Below, piece after piece: positions 34,630 through 43,183 of a stretch of 64,000 bases of DNA. The DNA comes from Shewanella algidipiscicola (GTDB taxonomy: Bacteria; Pseudomonadota; Gammaproteobacteria; Enterobacterales; Shewanellaceae). The stretch's first letter is position 1, and every line of letters begins with the position of its first letter. Location of the stretch: contig NZ_QPQT01000019.1 in the NCBI RefSeq assembly GCF_003605125.1, forward strand, positions 1 to 64,000. Reading direction: 5' to 3'. The notes under the pieces are model-generated. The model had not been told where the DNA came from. It ran no database searches and saw only the letters and a program-made list of their open reading frames with translations. A program made the translations under genes and the position numbers.

Positions 34630-35754
34630 TCACAGTACTATTCCACTGGTTCTTTTAACTGGAGGATCTTGAGTTATTTTTTGTTGCATTGGTTGGGCAA
34701 CGGGCTCAGGCACTTTACGTACTATAGGCAAATCGGATAATCCATCACGCTTGCCACTGATGAGCTCAACATAAGCCATCTTTGCTAACACTTTGGTCAC
34801 GCTAACCTGAGCAACTTTGGTTTCCGTATATCCAAGACTCTCTTTGGTGATCGGGTCAATCATCTTCTCTCCCGCAGCAAAGACATCGTAGCGCTCACCT
34901 ACCTTAACCGTGCTGCCACCTGAATTTAGTACTAGCGTACCATCTTCTGAGGCCAACAAGACGATAGGGTAGATATTGCCTTTGAGCTGTTCAAAGACCT
35001 TACGAGAGGTGATATCTAGCAAGGTAGCTAAATTATTGCGGCCGGATGAGGTCGGTACTTTAGCGCTCCACTTGATCTGATTATTCACCAGATCAATCAC
35101 CTGATACTCCACCACCACTCGGCTATCATAGCTCACTTGTACATCTTCGATATACTCACCCGTGAGTGCAACTTTACGAGAATTATCTACAACCCTCTTA
35201 TCCGTTGATGCCTCGACTACACGTCCTTTGAGAACATAGTCCACCCCAGGTTGAGTGCGATCGGCAATGACGCGGAACTTACGGTCCTGAACAAAGCGAG
35301 CCTCAATTGACCGAGTGAACTCCTTAGCAAGTTTCCCCTGAAAAGGTTCAATCGCAATAGTGCGACGATTCTTGTTCATCCCTTTAAGCTTTTTCTGGCG
35401 TTCAACATCATCATCGGTTTCGACATTAGCCAGCAAGCGTACGACGCATTCGCCTTCATTACAGTGCTGAGATAAGATGCGATAGGTCGCCCGACCTGCA
35501 GTACCAAAATCCTTAATGCCAGAACTCTGACGAAGAAAGCTGGTTCCCTCTCCAGATTGACGCGATGATGCATCAAGAGACTGGCGCTGACTACTTACGG
35601 TTACACCGGAAATTTGCTCAACCGCGCTAATTAACGCCGCATCAATGGCCGAGGAAGATGAGTTACCAGTTGCGGTAACCTCAATGGACTCTATACCAGC
35701 CAAAGCAGGATTACTGACCATAAAAGCGACCAATAGCACAACAAGTTGGCGCAT
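34630..35754 (-). CDS. CsgG-like exported protein, last gene of a four-gene envelope operon
   Basis: About 374 residues. I chose the ATG at 35754 (SD GAGGA) because it begins a signal peptide ('MRQLVVLLVAFMVSNPALA'). The mature protein has an N-terminal region with 'SAIDAALISAVEQISGVTV', often seen in flagellar-assembly or lipoprotein-like envelope proteins, then a CsgG/LpoB-type core ('RTIAIEPFQGKLAKEFTRSI', 'ADRTQPGVDYVLKGRVVE', 'VEYQVIDLVNNQIKWSAKVP') and a C-terminal small beta domain with 'VKVGERYDVFAAGE'. There is no lipobox. CsgG proteins form outer-membrane pores, but the pore-forming segments are not evident here. It follows the DUF6844-like gene by one base. Function unknown. Confidence 0.75.
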   Translation of the reverse strand: MRQLVVLLVAFMVSNPALAGIESIEVTATGNSSSSAIDAALISAVEQISGVTVSSQRQSLDASSRQSGEGTSFLRQSSGIKDFGTAGRATYRILSQHCNEGECVVRLLANVETDDDVERQKKLKGMNKNRRTIAIEPFQGKLAKEFTRSIEARFVQDRKFRVIADRTQPGVDYVLKGRVVEASTDKRVVDNSRKVALTGEYIEDVQVSYDSRVVVEYQVIDLVNNQIKWSAKVPTSSGRNNLATLLDITSRKVFEQLKGNIYPIVLLASEDGTLVLNSGGSTVKVGERYDVFAAGEKMIDPITKESLGYTETKVAQVSVTKVLAKMAYVELISGKRDGLSDLPIVRKVPEPVAQPMQQKITQDPPVKRTSGIVL

Positions 35755-35755
35755 A

Positions 35756-37162
35756 TTAGAAGTCCTCTGGGTCAAATCGATCTACCGACTTACGCCCCTG
35801 TACCTGACCGCCATCTTTTTTGGCTTTAGGATCCTTAGCCGCCATGCCAGCTTCAATCTCAGCGGCACTCTTACCACTTTGCATCAACTCAGCATTTTGA
35901 ATCGCTACCGGATGCCACACGACAACAACCCCTGACATCTCTTTACCTGTAATGGGATGCTTCTGACGCCATTGATGGCGAACATTGACTCCAGTCAATC
36001 CGGAGACTGACGCCGTCATTTTTGACAAAGCTTCCGACTGACGCATTATCTCCTTGCGCACTGCACCACTGTTTTTACGTACCGAGCCATCGTTTAATAA
36101 ATCAAATGTATGCTGCTTAGTCTTATTTGATCCTTGCATCGATTCGCGTACATAATCACCATTCATATTGTAAGTAGCTGCAAGCGATCCATAAGCGTTA
36201 TCTAGAGCAAACTGGTGAGCATCTTCTCGCTCAAGGTCGCGTTCGTCTGAATCAGGGCTATAACGCACACCTGACTGCCCAAATGACACTATCATTGGGT
36301 AGCCCTTGTCATCATAAAATACCTTGGTACCCATCTCTAAATATGGCTCAGAGAGCGATGCCAGCGCCGCGCTCACATTGGCATACTCGGGGTTAGCCTT
36401 GGCGGGGTTAGGCTCAACCATGCCACCAGACTCAACTAATGCGCGGATCTGCTCACGCTTACGCGCCGACAAAGCCATCACTACACCAACATGCCCAGTA
36501 CCATCTTCACGAATAAACTCATATACCTGCTCAACCGTCATTCCCGATAGATCACCAAAGGCTTTGGTCATCGTCTTGGTACCAATAGCATCTCTAAACA
36601 AATCACGTTTAATCTGCGGAGTTGCCTTCTTGAACGAAGCGGGTTCAATGCCCTGTTCGACAAGCTCCTTATCCAACATGGTTTCTGCTAACAAAATCGC
36701 CTTATCCAATAAAGAGTCTACACCAGCCTTGCTCTGAAAATCCGCAGCTGTTGGTTCGGGCTTACCTTTGCTGGAAAAAAATTCGCGAAACTGCTCCTGC
36801 ACCACATCGCGATTGAGCGTAGTTAAGTAATTTTCACGAGCTTTTAAAACAGCTTCTTTGATCGCCTGTTCACGAAAGATAGCCCAATCGGGATCATTAC
36901 TATTTATGTTCAAGCTGGCTTTACCACTAAAGAATAGTACCGAGTGCGCCTTGCCTGCTTTAGCCACTCGCTCCTCTACGTCAGTGATATAATCGCTAAT
37001 AGCTTTATCGACCAAATCGGCTGGATCACTCTGTGCTTGTTGAACATTTTCACTAGATTGAGGCGGCAACACTACCTCAGGATCGGCAACCTGCGTCGCC
37101 ATCTGGTCAGCTGACGCGCTAAAGCTCAGCGCAAGCATTAACACAAATACCTTATAGTTCAT
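35756..37162 (-). CDS. DUF6844-like exported protein
   Basis: A 468-residue exported protein with signal peptide 'MNYKVFVLMLALSFSASA'. The mature part is helix-rich and acidic in the first half ('DPADLVDKAISDYITDVEER') with 'ALSARKREQIRALVESGG' in the middle, then a segment rich in Gln, Ser and Asp. The C-terminal ~40 residues are charged and probably disordered. I believe it matches a domain of unknown function (DUF6844) found with the same neighbours in marine gammaproteobacteria, but I could not check. It lies between the LpoB-like and CsgG-like genes with gaps of 23 and 1 bases. Confidence 0.65.
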   Translation of the reverse strand: MNYKVFVLMLALSFSASADQMATQVADPEVVLPPQSSENVQQAQSDPADLVDKAISDYITDVEERVAKAGKAHSVLFFSGKASLNINSNDPDWAIFREQAIKEAVLKARENYLTTLNRDVVQEQFREFFSSKGKPEPTAADFQSKAGVDSLLDKAILLAETMLDKELVEQGIEPASFKKATPQIKRDLFRDAIGTKTMTKAFGDLSGMTVEQVYEFIREDGTGHVGVVMALSARKREQIRALVESGGMVEPNPAKANPEYANVSAALASLSEPYLEMGTKVFYDDKGYPMIVSFGQSGVRYSPDSDERDLEREDAHQFALDNAYGSLAATYNMNGDYVRESMQGSNKTKQHTFDLLNDGSVRKNSGAVRKEIMRQSEALSKMTASVSGLTGVNVRHQWRQKHPITGKEMSGVVVVWHPVAIQNAELMQSGKSAAEIEAGMAAKDPKAKKDGGQVQGRKSVDRFDPEDF

Positions 37163-37185
37163 CTGTTATTCCTTTAACTTTATCT

Positions 37186-37785
37186 TTACCAAGAAACACT
37201 ATCACCGTCGGTGACTTTACCAACCACACGCTCACCTTCCCAGTATGCTAAGCCATTCTGAATGTTAGTCATAGAAAGTTGAAAATAGTATTCGATACGC
37301 GTATCGCCATTATCTAGTGACGCATTACGTTGCATGATTTTTCCAGACAAACTAAAGTCAGGCGCATAGACTTCATTATCACCTTTGACACTAGATTGCT
37401 TAACCATTTTTGAGTCTTTCAGCTGACGCATCTCACGTGTCGCCGAGTCTTCACCACTAAATGCTGTCGTCACAAGAAACTTACCAGAATTAAGTAACTT
37501 AACCCGCATAGACTTTACTAACTGATCGGTATCAATTCGTTGCATGGTGTCATTGGTCACATCGCTTATATACAAGATATAACGACCATTTGGTTCTGGA
37601 TGCCTCATTAATGGGCTAATTACCAATTCATCAGCCATAGAGTCGGCCGCTGACTTAAAGTCGGCATAAGATAAAGCCGCTACCAAATTCGACTCTTTAT
37701 CCGCAGCATCAATATATGATGTAGTGGTTTGACAAGCCGTCATCAGTAGAACTGCTGCCGATACAACAAGTGCTTTCTTAAACAT
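37186..37785 (-). CDS. LpoB-like lipoprotein
   Basis: A 199-residue lipoprotein: lipobox 'LLMTACQ' at residues 13-19. The mature domain follows the LpoB/PBP-activator fold ('YILYISDVTNDTMQRIDTDQ', 'DFSLSGKIMQRNAS', and the C-terminal 'GLAYWEGERVVGKV'). LpoB activates penicillin-binding protein PBP1b from the outer membrane in E. coli. Here the gene is second in a four-gene envelope operon and is not linked to a PBP gene, so it may have another partner, perhaps the CsgG-like protein, which shares the same fold. Spacing to neighbours is 10 and 23 bases. Confidence 0.8.
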   Translation of the reverse strand: MFKKALVVSAAVLLMTACQTTTSYIDAADKESNLVAALSYADFKSAADSMADELVISPLMRHPEPNGRYILYISDVTNDTMQRIDTDQLVKSMRVKLLNSGKFLVTTAFSGEDSATREMRQLKDSKMVKQSSVKGDNEVYAPDFSLSGKIMQRNASLDNGDTRIEYYFQLSMTNIQNGLAYWEGERVVGKVTDGDSVSW

Positions 37786-37795
37786 AATAAATCCC

Positions 37796-39172
37796 TTAAA
37801 TATTGATAACTCGAACGATTGGGGCTACCCCAGATGAAATGGCTTTTACATGTACGATATGTTGTTTTGCGTTAGGATCGAGCACTACATCCAGTTGGTG
37901 ATTACCAGCCTTCACCTTAATAGTGCTATCCTTTTTCTTAAAGTGAGCGGTTTGAAACTGCTTAGGTAATGACGTAAAGCTTCGTGTGTCAGCATTTGTT
38001 GTCGCAACTTGAGTGACAGCAAGTAGGTTACCGAGGATTTGGTTGGAGTCCATCGCTTGTTTCTGAACGACTGTTTTTAATACCGTTCTAGAGATTTCAC
38101 GAGTTAAGATCATCGGATATAACTTCTCAAATTCAGCACCGATAACTTTATCAATATCTGCTATAACTTGGGTCTTAACACCACCAACTTCAATATATTC
38201 ATGTGCCATCTGACGCTCTTTCAATCTAGGCAATGCCATACCGACATAAGAGACATCATCACTCAACAAGAATACTGGCAGATCGACACGAAACTCTTCT
38301 TTTACTGCCGATTGACCATTTTCAAAAATAACCCACACCATATCATCTAGACTGTCGCTGTTACCTTTGCTCTTCGCTAATGCAAGCTCGATGTCATTTT
38401 GCACCCACTTAGAATTAGTCATGCCGTAAACACGCTTAAATGCATCGCTCGCCTTCTGAAAATCTGAAACCGACTTACCATTAAGAAGCAAGTTAAGACC
38501 ATAACTGTAGGTTGTATATGGATTAACAAAGCCATCATAGGGCTGCCACTTATCTAAAGTTACGCCGTTTTTTGCTAATAACTGCTTGGTTTCATCACTT
38601 TGAGCCGATTTATCAGCATACTCTGCAGCTTCTTGCTCTTTTTCGTCTAGCTGCTCTTTTTGCTCCTTAATTTGCTTTGCAAAATACTCCACAGCACGAC
38701 GCTGACGCTCTTCTGCACGATTCCATTCAACTCGAGCATCATTAAAATCGCTCTTGAACATGAAGTTCCATGCCTTAATCGTATTCGCCATAACACCATC
38801 ATATTGGGTTTGCTCATACGCCATCATGGCGTCATTGCCCAACATGGATAAACCTAGCTCAGCGGTTTCATTGACTACACCTTCCTGATCTTCACTTTTC
38901 ATCATCTTCTCTGATGCATCTAGTAAGATAGTAGATTGTTCGTATTCACCGGCATAGCTCAGTACCGCACCGGCTTCAAGTCCCCACAATAGGTTATCAA
39001 CGCTTTTATTCTCAGGATTATAACCAGCCTCCTTCATTGAAAACTGAGATGCCGCCACTAAGTCACCGGAATTAAATGAGGTATTGAACTGTTCCATTGA
39101 TTGGTTATGTACGATCCCCGCACAGCCAGAGAGCATAGCCACTGTGATAGCAGCCGAAAGAGCACGTATCAT
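37796..39172 (-). CDS. COG3014-like lipoprotein, first gene of the envelope operon
   Basis: About 458 residues. ATG at 39172 (SD AAGGAA) opens a lipoprotein signal with lipobox 'MLSGCAG'; the frame extends 12 codons further upstream. The N-terminal half is helical and TPR-like ('AGYNPENKSVDNLLWGLEAG', 'YEQSTILLDASEKMM'), followed by a charged coiled coil ('IKEQKEQLDEKEQEAAEYAD') and a C-terminal domain ('IEVGGVKTQVIADIDKVIG'). This is the pattern of the COG3014 group of uncharacterised outer-membrane lipoproteins. The operon is preceded by a GC-rich 12-bp palindrome. Confidence 0.75.
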   Translation of the reverse strand: MIRALSAAITVAMLSGCAGIVHNQSMEQFNTSFNSGDLVAASQFSMKEAGYNPENKSVDNLLWGLEAGAVLSYAGEYEQSTILLDASEKMMKSEDQEGVVNETAELGLSMLGNDAMMAYEQTQYDGVMANTIKAWNFMFKSDFNDARVEWNRAEERQRRAVEYFAKQIKEQKEQLDEKEQEAAEYADKSAQSDETKQLLAKNGVTLDKWQPYDGFVNPYTTYSYGLNLLLNGKSVSDFQKASDAFKRVYGMTNSKWVQNDIELALAKSKGNSDSLDDMVWVIFENGQSAVKEEFRVDLPVFLLSDDVSYVGMALPRLKERQMAHEYIEVGGVKTQVIADIDKVIGAEFEKLYPMILTREISRTVLKTVVQKQAMDSNQILGNLLAVTQVATTNADTRSFTSLPKQFQTAHFKKKDSTIKVKAGNHQLDVVLDPNAKQHIVHVKAISSGVAPIVRVINI

Positions 39173-39218
39173 CACAACATTCCTTTTGTTTATTATTATA
39201 TTAACCATTAATATATAA

Positions 39219-39250
39219 GCGGCCGAGGGTTAAACTTTACCCTCGGCCGC
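39219..39250. other. GC-rich 12-bp palindrome upstream of the envelope operon
   Basis: GCGGCCGAGGGT and ACCCTCGGCCGC form a perfect inverted repeat around an eight-base AT loop (TAAACTTT), in an otherwise very AT-rich leader, 47 bases upstream of the COG3014-like gene. There is no T-run on either strand, so it is not an ordinary terminator. It could be a 5'-leader hairpin or an operator. Confidence 0.6.
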
Positions 39251-39477
39251 AAACGGCGCATGATACTCTCGCAATTAACTCTTTACAAGTAACAACTTAC
39301 AACAAAATACTCACAATCAACTTAGACTGTTACCAGCTCCACAAATACTCGAGTTTTTACGAAAAATACATCCGACTTTTAAGGTAAATACCAACCTAAA
39401 AGAAAAGGATTGTTAAATAATTTCTATTTTCTATGAACAAACTACCACCAGTTCAAGATTAACGGCCTATTTGATAT
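39251..39477. other. Intergenic region upstream of the envelope operon
   Basis: About 230 AT-rich bases without a gene, expected to hold the operon promoter on the minus strand. No secure promoter boxes assigned. Confidence 0.35.
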
Positions 39478-39506
39478 AAAAAAGCGAGCCTTAGGCTCGC
39501 TTTTTT
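39478..39506. terminator. Terminator of the OsmC-YcaO gene (bidirectional)
   Basis: AAAAAAGCGAGCC-TTA-GGCTCGCTTTTTT: a 7-bp GC-rich stem with A and T runs. It lies 50 bases beyond the stop of the minus-strand gene at 39557. Confidence 0.9.
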
Positions 39507-39556
39507 GGGGTTAAGTATCAACATGTGCTAACGCAGTTAGTCGCGTAGGCTCATGA

Positions 39557-41743
39557 TTAGAGTCCGGCTTTGGCTTTGCGGGCTTGATGCAATTTCTTAT
39601 AACTTTCAATCAATCGCAGGTGTGGCTCTATGCCTTCAAGCTGCATGCTCGTTTGGGTTAAACCAGAGAAACGTATGTCACCGTTTACCGAGCCAACCAC
39701 TTGCTCCATCACGGCTTCACCAAACATTCTATTGAAGTTATGGATGAAATCTTCCAGCGCTAACGCTTCGTCTAAGGTCACTTCCAATACCGCATTAACC
39801 GCTTGATAGAACAAGCCACGCTCAACCGTATTATCGTTAAACTGCAAGAAGTCGCCCACCAGCTCCAGCGCCTCATCATGAGCACCGAGTGCAAGATAGA
39901 TAAGGATTTTAAGCTCAATAATGGTGAGCTGGCCCCACACGGTATTTTCATCGAACACGATGCCAATCAGGGTGCGAATATCTGTGTAGTTATCGAGCTG
40001 ACTCTCTTCAAAACGATTGACTAAATCAACCAGCTCATCATCACTCAAGGTATGCAGGTTTAAGATATCTTCACGGTAATCCAGCGCCTTGTTGGTGTTA
40101 TCCCAAATCAAATCTTCGACAGGATAAACCTCTGAGTAATCTGGCACTAAAATACGGCAAGCCGACGCGCCGAGTTGATCAAACTCAGCCACGTACACCT
40201 CTTTACCTAAGGTTGCTAAGATGCCAAACAACCCTTTAGCTTCCTCTTCGTTGGTGCCAGAGAAATCCCACTCGCAGAAGTCAAAGTCATGCTTGCTGCT
40301 AAAGAAGCGCCACGAGATCACCCCAGTCGAGTCGATAAAATGTTCGACAAAGTTTTCAGGCTCACTCACCGCCATGCTGTTAAAGGTCGGCTTAGGCACA
40401 TCGTTAAGGCCTTCGAAGCTGCGACCTTGTAATAGCTCAGTTAAGCTGCGCTCTAAGGCCACTTCGAAACTCGGATGCGCGCCGAATGACGCAAATACGC
40501 CGCCAGTTTTCGGATTCATCAAGGTGACACACATCACCGGGAACTGACCGCCTAATGAGGCATCTTTCACTACAACCGGGAAGCCTTGCTCCTCAAGCCC
40601 CTTGATACCAGCAAGGATACTGGGGTACTTTTCTAACACCTGCATAGGCACATCGGGTAGCACAATTTCTTGCTCGATAATTTGACGCTTAACCGCACGC
40701 TCAAAAATCTCTGATAAGCACTGCACTTCGGCTTCTTGCAGGTTGTTACCCGCGCTCATACCGTTACTTAAAAACAGGTTTTCGATTAAATTCGACGGGA
40801 AATAAACCGTCTCGCCATCGGAGCGACGCGTATAGGGGATGCTGCAGATGCCGCGCTCGATGTTGCCTGAGTTGGTATCGATAAGATGCGAGCCACACAG
40901 CTCATCATCGGGATTGTAAATGTCTAAACAATAGTCATCGAGCAGGCCAGCAGGCAGCGCATCGTCATCGGTGAGCGCAAACCATTTCTCGTTGGGGTAA
41001 TGCACAAACTCGCTGTTGGCAATATCCAAACCGAAGAACTGGTCGTTATAGAAAAAGTTACAGTTTAGGCGCTCAATAAATTCACCTAATGCAGAGCATA
41101 ATGCGCTCTCTTTGGTCGCTCCTTTACCATTGGTAAAGCACATGGGCGAGGCGGCATCACGAATATGCAACGACCACACATTGGGCACGATATTGCGCCA
41201 TGATGAGATTTCAATCTTCATTCCAAGATCGGCCAACATGCCAGTCATATTGGCGATGGTTTGCTCAAGCGGCAGATCTTTACCCAAAATATAGGTACTC
41301 GCTTCGCCATCGGGCTGGCCCATCAACATGGCATTAGCATCGGCGTCGAGATTCTCAACCGTTTCGATTTTGAACTCAGGCCCGGTTTGCACCACTTTTT
41401 TCACGGTGCAACGTTCGATAGAGCGTAAGATACCTTGGCGATCTTTGTCGGAAATATCATCTGGCAGCTCAACCTGAATTTGAAAAATTTGGTTGTAGCG
41501 ATCTTCAGGATCCACAATATTGTTTTGTGACAGGCGAATATTGTCGGTGGGAATGTCACGCGCCTTACAATACACCTTAACGAAATAGGCCGCGCAAAGG
41601 GCTGATGAAGCTAAGAAATAATCAAAAGGACTAGGGGCAGAACCATCACCTTTGTAACGGATCGGTTGATCGGCGGTAACGGTAAAATCGTCAAACTTGG
41701 CTTCAAGTCTGAGATTGTCGAGAAAATTAACTTTGATTTCCAT
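39557..41743 (-). CDS. OsmC-YcaO fusion protein
   Basis: A 728-residue two-domain protein. Residues ~1-140 are an OsmC/Ohr-type peroxiredoxin-like domain ('FDYFLASSALCAAYFVKVYC', with two cysteines in the expected region). Residues ~145-600 are a YcaO ATP-dependent cyclodehydratase-like domain ('GKGATKESALCSALGEFIER' and 'NLQEAEVQCLSEIFERAVKR' as ATP-binding parts), followed by a helical C-terminal part as in E. coli YcaO (586 residues). E. coli YcaO is linked to beta-methylthiolation of ribosomal protein S12 with RimO. The fusion is found in Shewanella and Vibrio; how the redox domain serves the YcaO part is unknown. No peptide substrate gene is adjacent. Confidence 0.92.
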   Translation of the reverse strand: MEIKVNFLDNLRLEAKFDDFTVTADQPIRYKGDGSAPSPFDYFLASSALCAAYFVKVYCKARDIPTDNIRLSQNNIVDPEDRYNQIFQIQVELPDDISDKDRQGILRSIERCTVKKVVQTGPEFKIETVENLDADANAMLMGQPDGEASTYILGKDLPLEQTIANMTGMLADLGMKIEISSWRNIVPNVWSLHIRDAASPMCFTNGKGATKESALCSALGEFIERLNCNFFYNDQFFGLDIANSEFVHYPNEKWFALTDDDALPAGLLDDYCLDIYNPDDELCGSHLIDTNSGNIERGICSIPYTRRSDGETVYFPSNLIENLFLSNGMSAGNNLQEAEVQCLSEIFERAVKRQIIEQEIVLPDVPMQVLEKYPSILAGIKGLEEQGFPVVVKDASLGGQFPVMCVTLMNPKTGGVFASFGAHPSFEVALERSLTELLQGRSFEGLNDVPKPTFNSMAVSEPENFVEHFIDSTGVISWRFFSSKHDFDFCEWDFSGTNEEEAKGLFGILATLGKEVYVAEFDQLGASACRILVPDYSEVYPVEDLIWDNTNKALDYREDILNLHTLSDDELVDLVNRFEESQLDNYTDIRTLIGIVFDENTVWGQLTIIELKILIYLALGAHDEALELVGDFLQFNDNTVERGLFYQAVNAVLEVTLDEALALEDFIHNFNRMFGEAVMEQVVGSVNGDIRFSGLTQTSMQLEGIEPHLRLIESYKKLHQARKAKAGL

Positions 41744-41896
41744 TGAATATATCCAGTGTCGTGCGCGGCCAAGCGGCCAAAAAACTTACATTGAGGTGAA
41801 TTATCGGTGTTTTTAACCCATTAGTCTTGGGTTAATTACCAAAAAGCCCATTAAGTGAGTTAGCGCTCAGGAAATACAGCGGCTTGGGGGCGTGGG

Positions 41897-42085
41897 TTAA
41901 AGGTTGCGCTCAGATCCGCGCTTCACTAACACAAAGGTGAGGTACATCTTAGTCGATAACGACAGCGCCATGCCGATGGCGACACCTATCGCACTGATAA
42001 TAATGCCATTAACGCCCATGGCCTCTATCGTTTCGCTAAGGTTATGCACATAACCCCCAACAGCAATAAGGCTAGTACCAAGCAT
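41897..42085 (-). CDS. Small two-helix membrane protein (tentative)
   Basis: A 62-residue frame starting with ATG at 42085, 16 bases after the EamA transporter on the same strand. It has hydrophobic segments at about residues 1-12 and 26-45 ('GIIISAIGVAIGMALSLSTK') and a basic end ('VKRGSERNL'). Composition and position favour a real gene co-transcribed with the transporter, but the ribosome site is weak and I recognise no family. Confidence 0.45.
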   Translation of the reverse strand: MLGTSLIAVGGYVHNLSETIEAMGVNGIIISAIGVAIGMALSLSTKMYLTFVLVKRGSERNL

Positions 42086-42101
42086 AATGCAGCACTTATC
42101 T

Positions 42102-42974
42102 CTATAGGGCTGGCCTTGCTTTGATCGCGTAATACCTAGACAACTTAATATATAACAGTAGTGATAGAAAAATCACGCTGCCACCGACAAACTGCTGCAG
42201 TTGTAACTGCTCATCTAACATCCAAATACTCAGCAACATGGTCCAAATCGGCTCTAAAATCATCAGCAGTGCGGCCGTTTCCATAGTCACCTTGTACTGC
42301 CCCAAGGTTTGCAATAGGTATCGTACCGATGTCGCGATCACCGTCGATATCATAAACCAAAATAGTAACTGCGCATTTAACTCAAAGGCGACTGTTTTGG
42401 TCAATGCCACATACACCAAGCCAACAATCCCAACGACAAACAGTTGAATACAAATCGAATCTAATGGTTTGATATTAAGGCTGATATTTTTATTTAATAC
42501 AAAATGAACCGAAAGTAAGGCCGCAGCTAATAGAAAATACCACTGGCTCGGATCCACCTGCCAACCCTTGGTGAGTATCAGTAACATCATGCCACAAATA
42601 CTCACAGGCAAAGCCAGCCAAAAGGCACGATTGGGCTTAATTTGAAACAACACCCAAGCGACCATGGGGGCAATAATCATCGCCAAACTCATGATAAATG
42701 CCCCTTCCGACAAACTGTGGCTCATGGCGACAGCGTGAACCCAAACCTGCAGTGAGACCCCAAGAAAAATACCGACACCGCCAGCGGACAACAAAGATTT
42801 GATGTGCAGTTTAACTACACTTTTATAGCAAAAGGGCAATAGCAGCAGGCTGGCGAGCAAGAAGCGAGCGCCGATAAACAGCTCTCCAGGCATATGAATC
42901 ACAACCATTTTCGATGCTATCCAACCAACAGCAGCTAACAAGGTAGCGATAAATAGATACAACACTCCGCGCAT
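42102..42974 (-). CDS. DMT/EamA-family transporter
   Basis: A 290-residue membrane protein with ten hydrophobic segments forming two EamA repeats (about 1-140 and 145-290), the drug/metabolite exporter layout. The second repeat ends 'MILEPIWTMLLSIWMLDEQL', a typical EamA motif. Substrate unknown. It probably forms a unit with the small membrane protein downstream. Confidence 0.88.
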   Translation of the reverse strand: MRGVLYLFIATLLAAVGWIASKMVVIHMPGELFIGARFLLASLLLLPFCYKSVVKLHIKSLLSAGGVGIFLGVSLQVWVHAVAMSHSLSEGAFIMSLAMIIAPMVAWVLFQIKPNRAFWLALPVSICGMMLLILTKGWQVDPSQWYFLLAAALLSVHFVLNKNISLNIKPLDSICIQLFVVGIVGLVYVALTKTVAFELNAQLLFWFMISTVIATSVRYLLQTLGQYKVTMETAALLMILEPIWTMLLSIWMLDEQLQLQQFVGGSVIFLSLLLYIKLSRYYAIKARPAL

Positions 42975-43183
42975 GATGGGGACTCATATAAAGTAAGATT
43001 CAGCCTCAATAGCAAGGCTGAAATGGCGACGACATGAAACACCTAAAACCATGATATGGCAAGTTTTTTAATCTAAATTTTGTTCATCTTTATTTGCGTA
43101 AATAGCAACCCCATTGCTGTGGTTGCTATTTATTTCACCGCAGGTAACCGCTTACCGTCACAGTGGACGGCAAGGTCCCCTGA

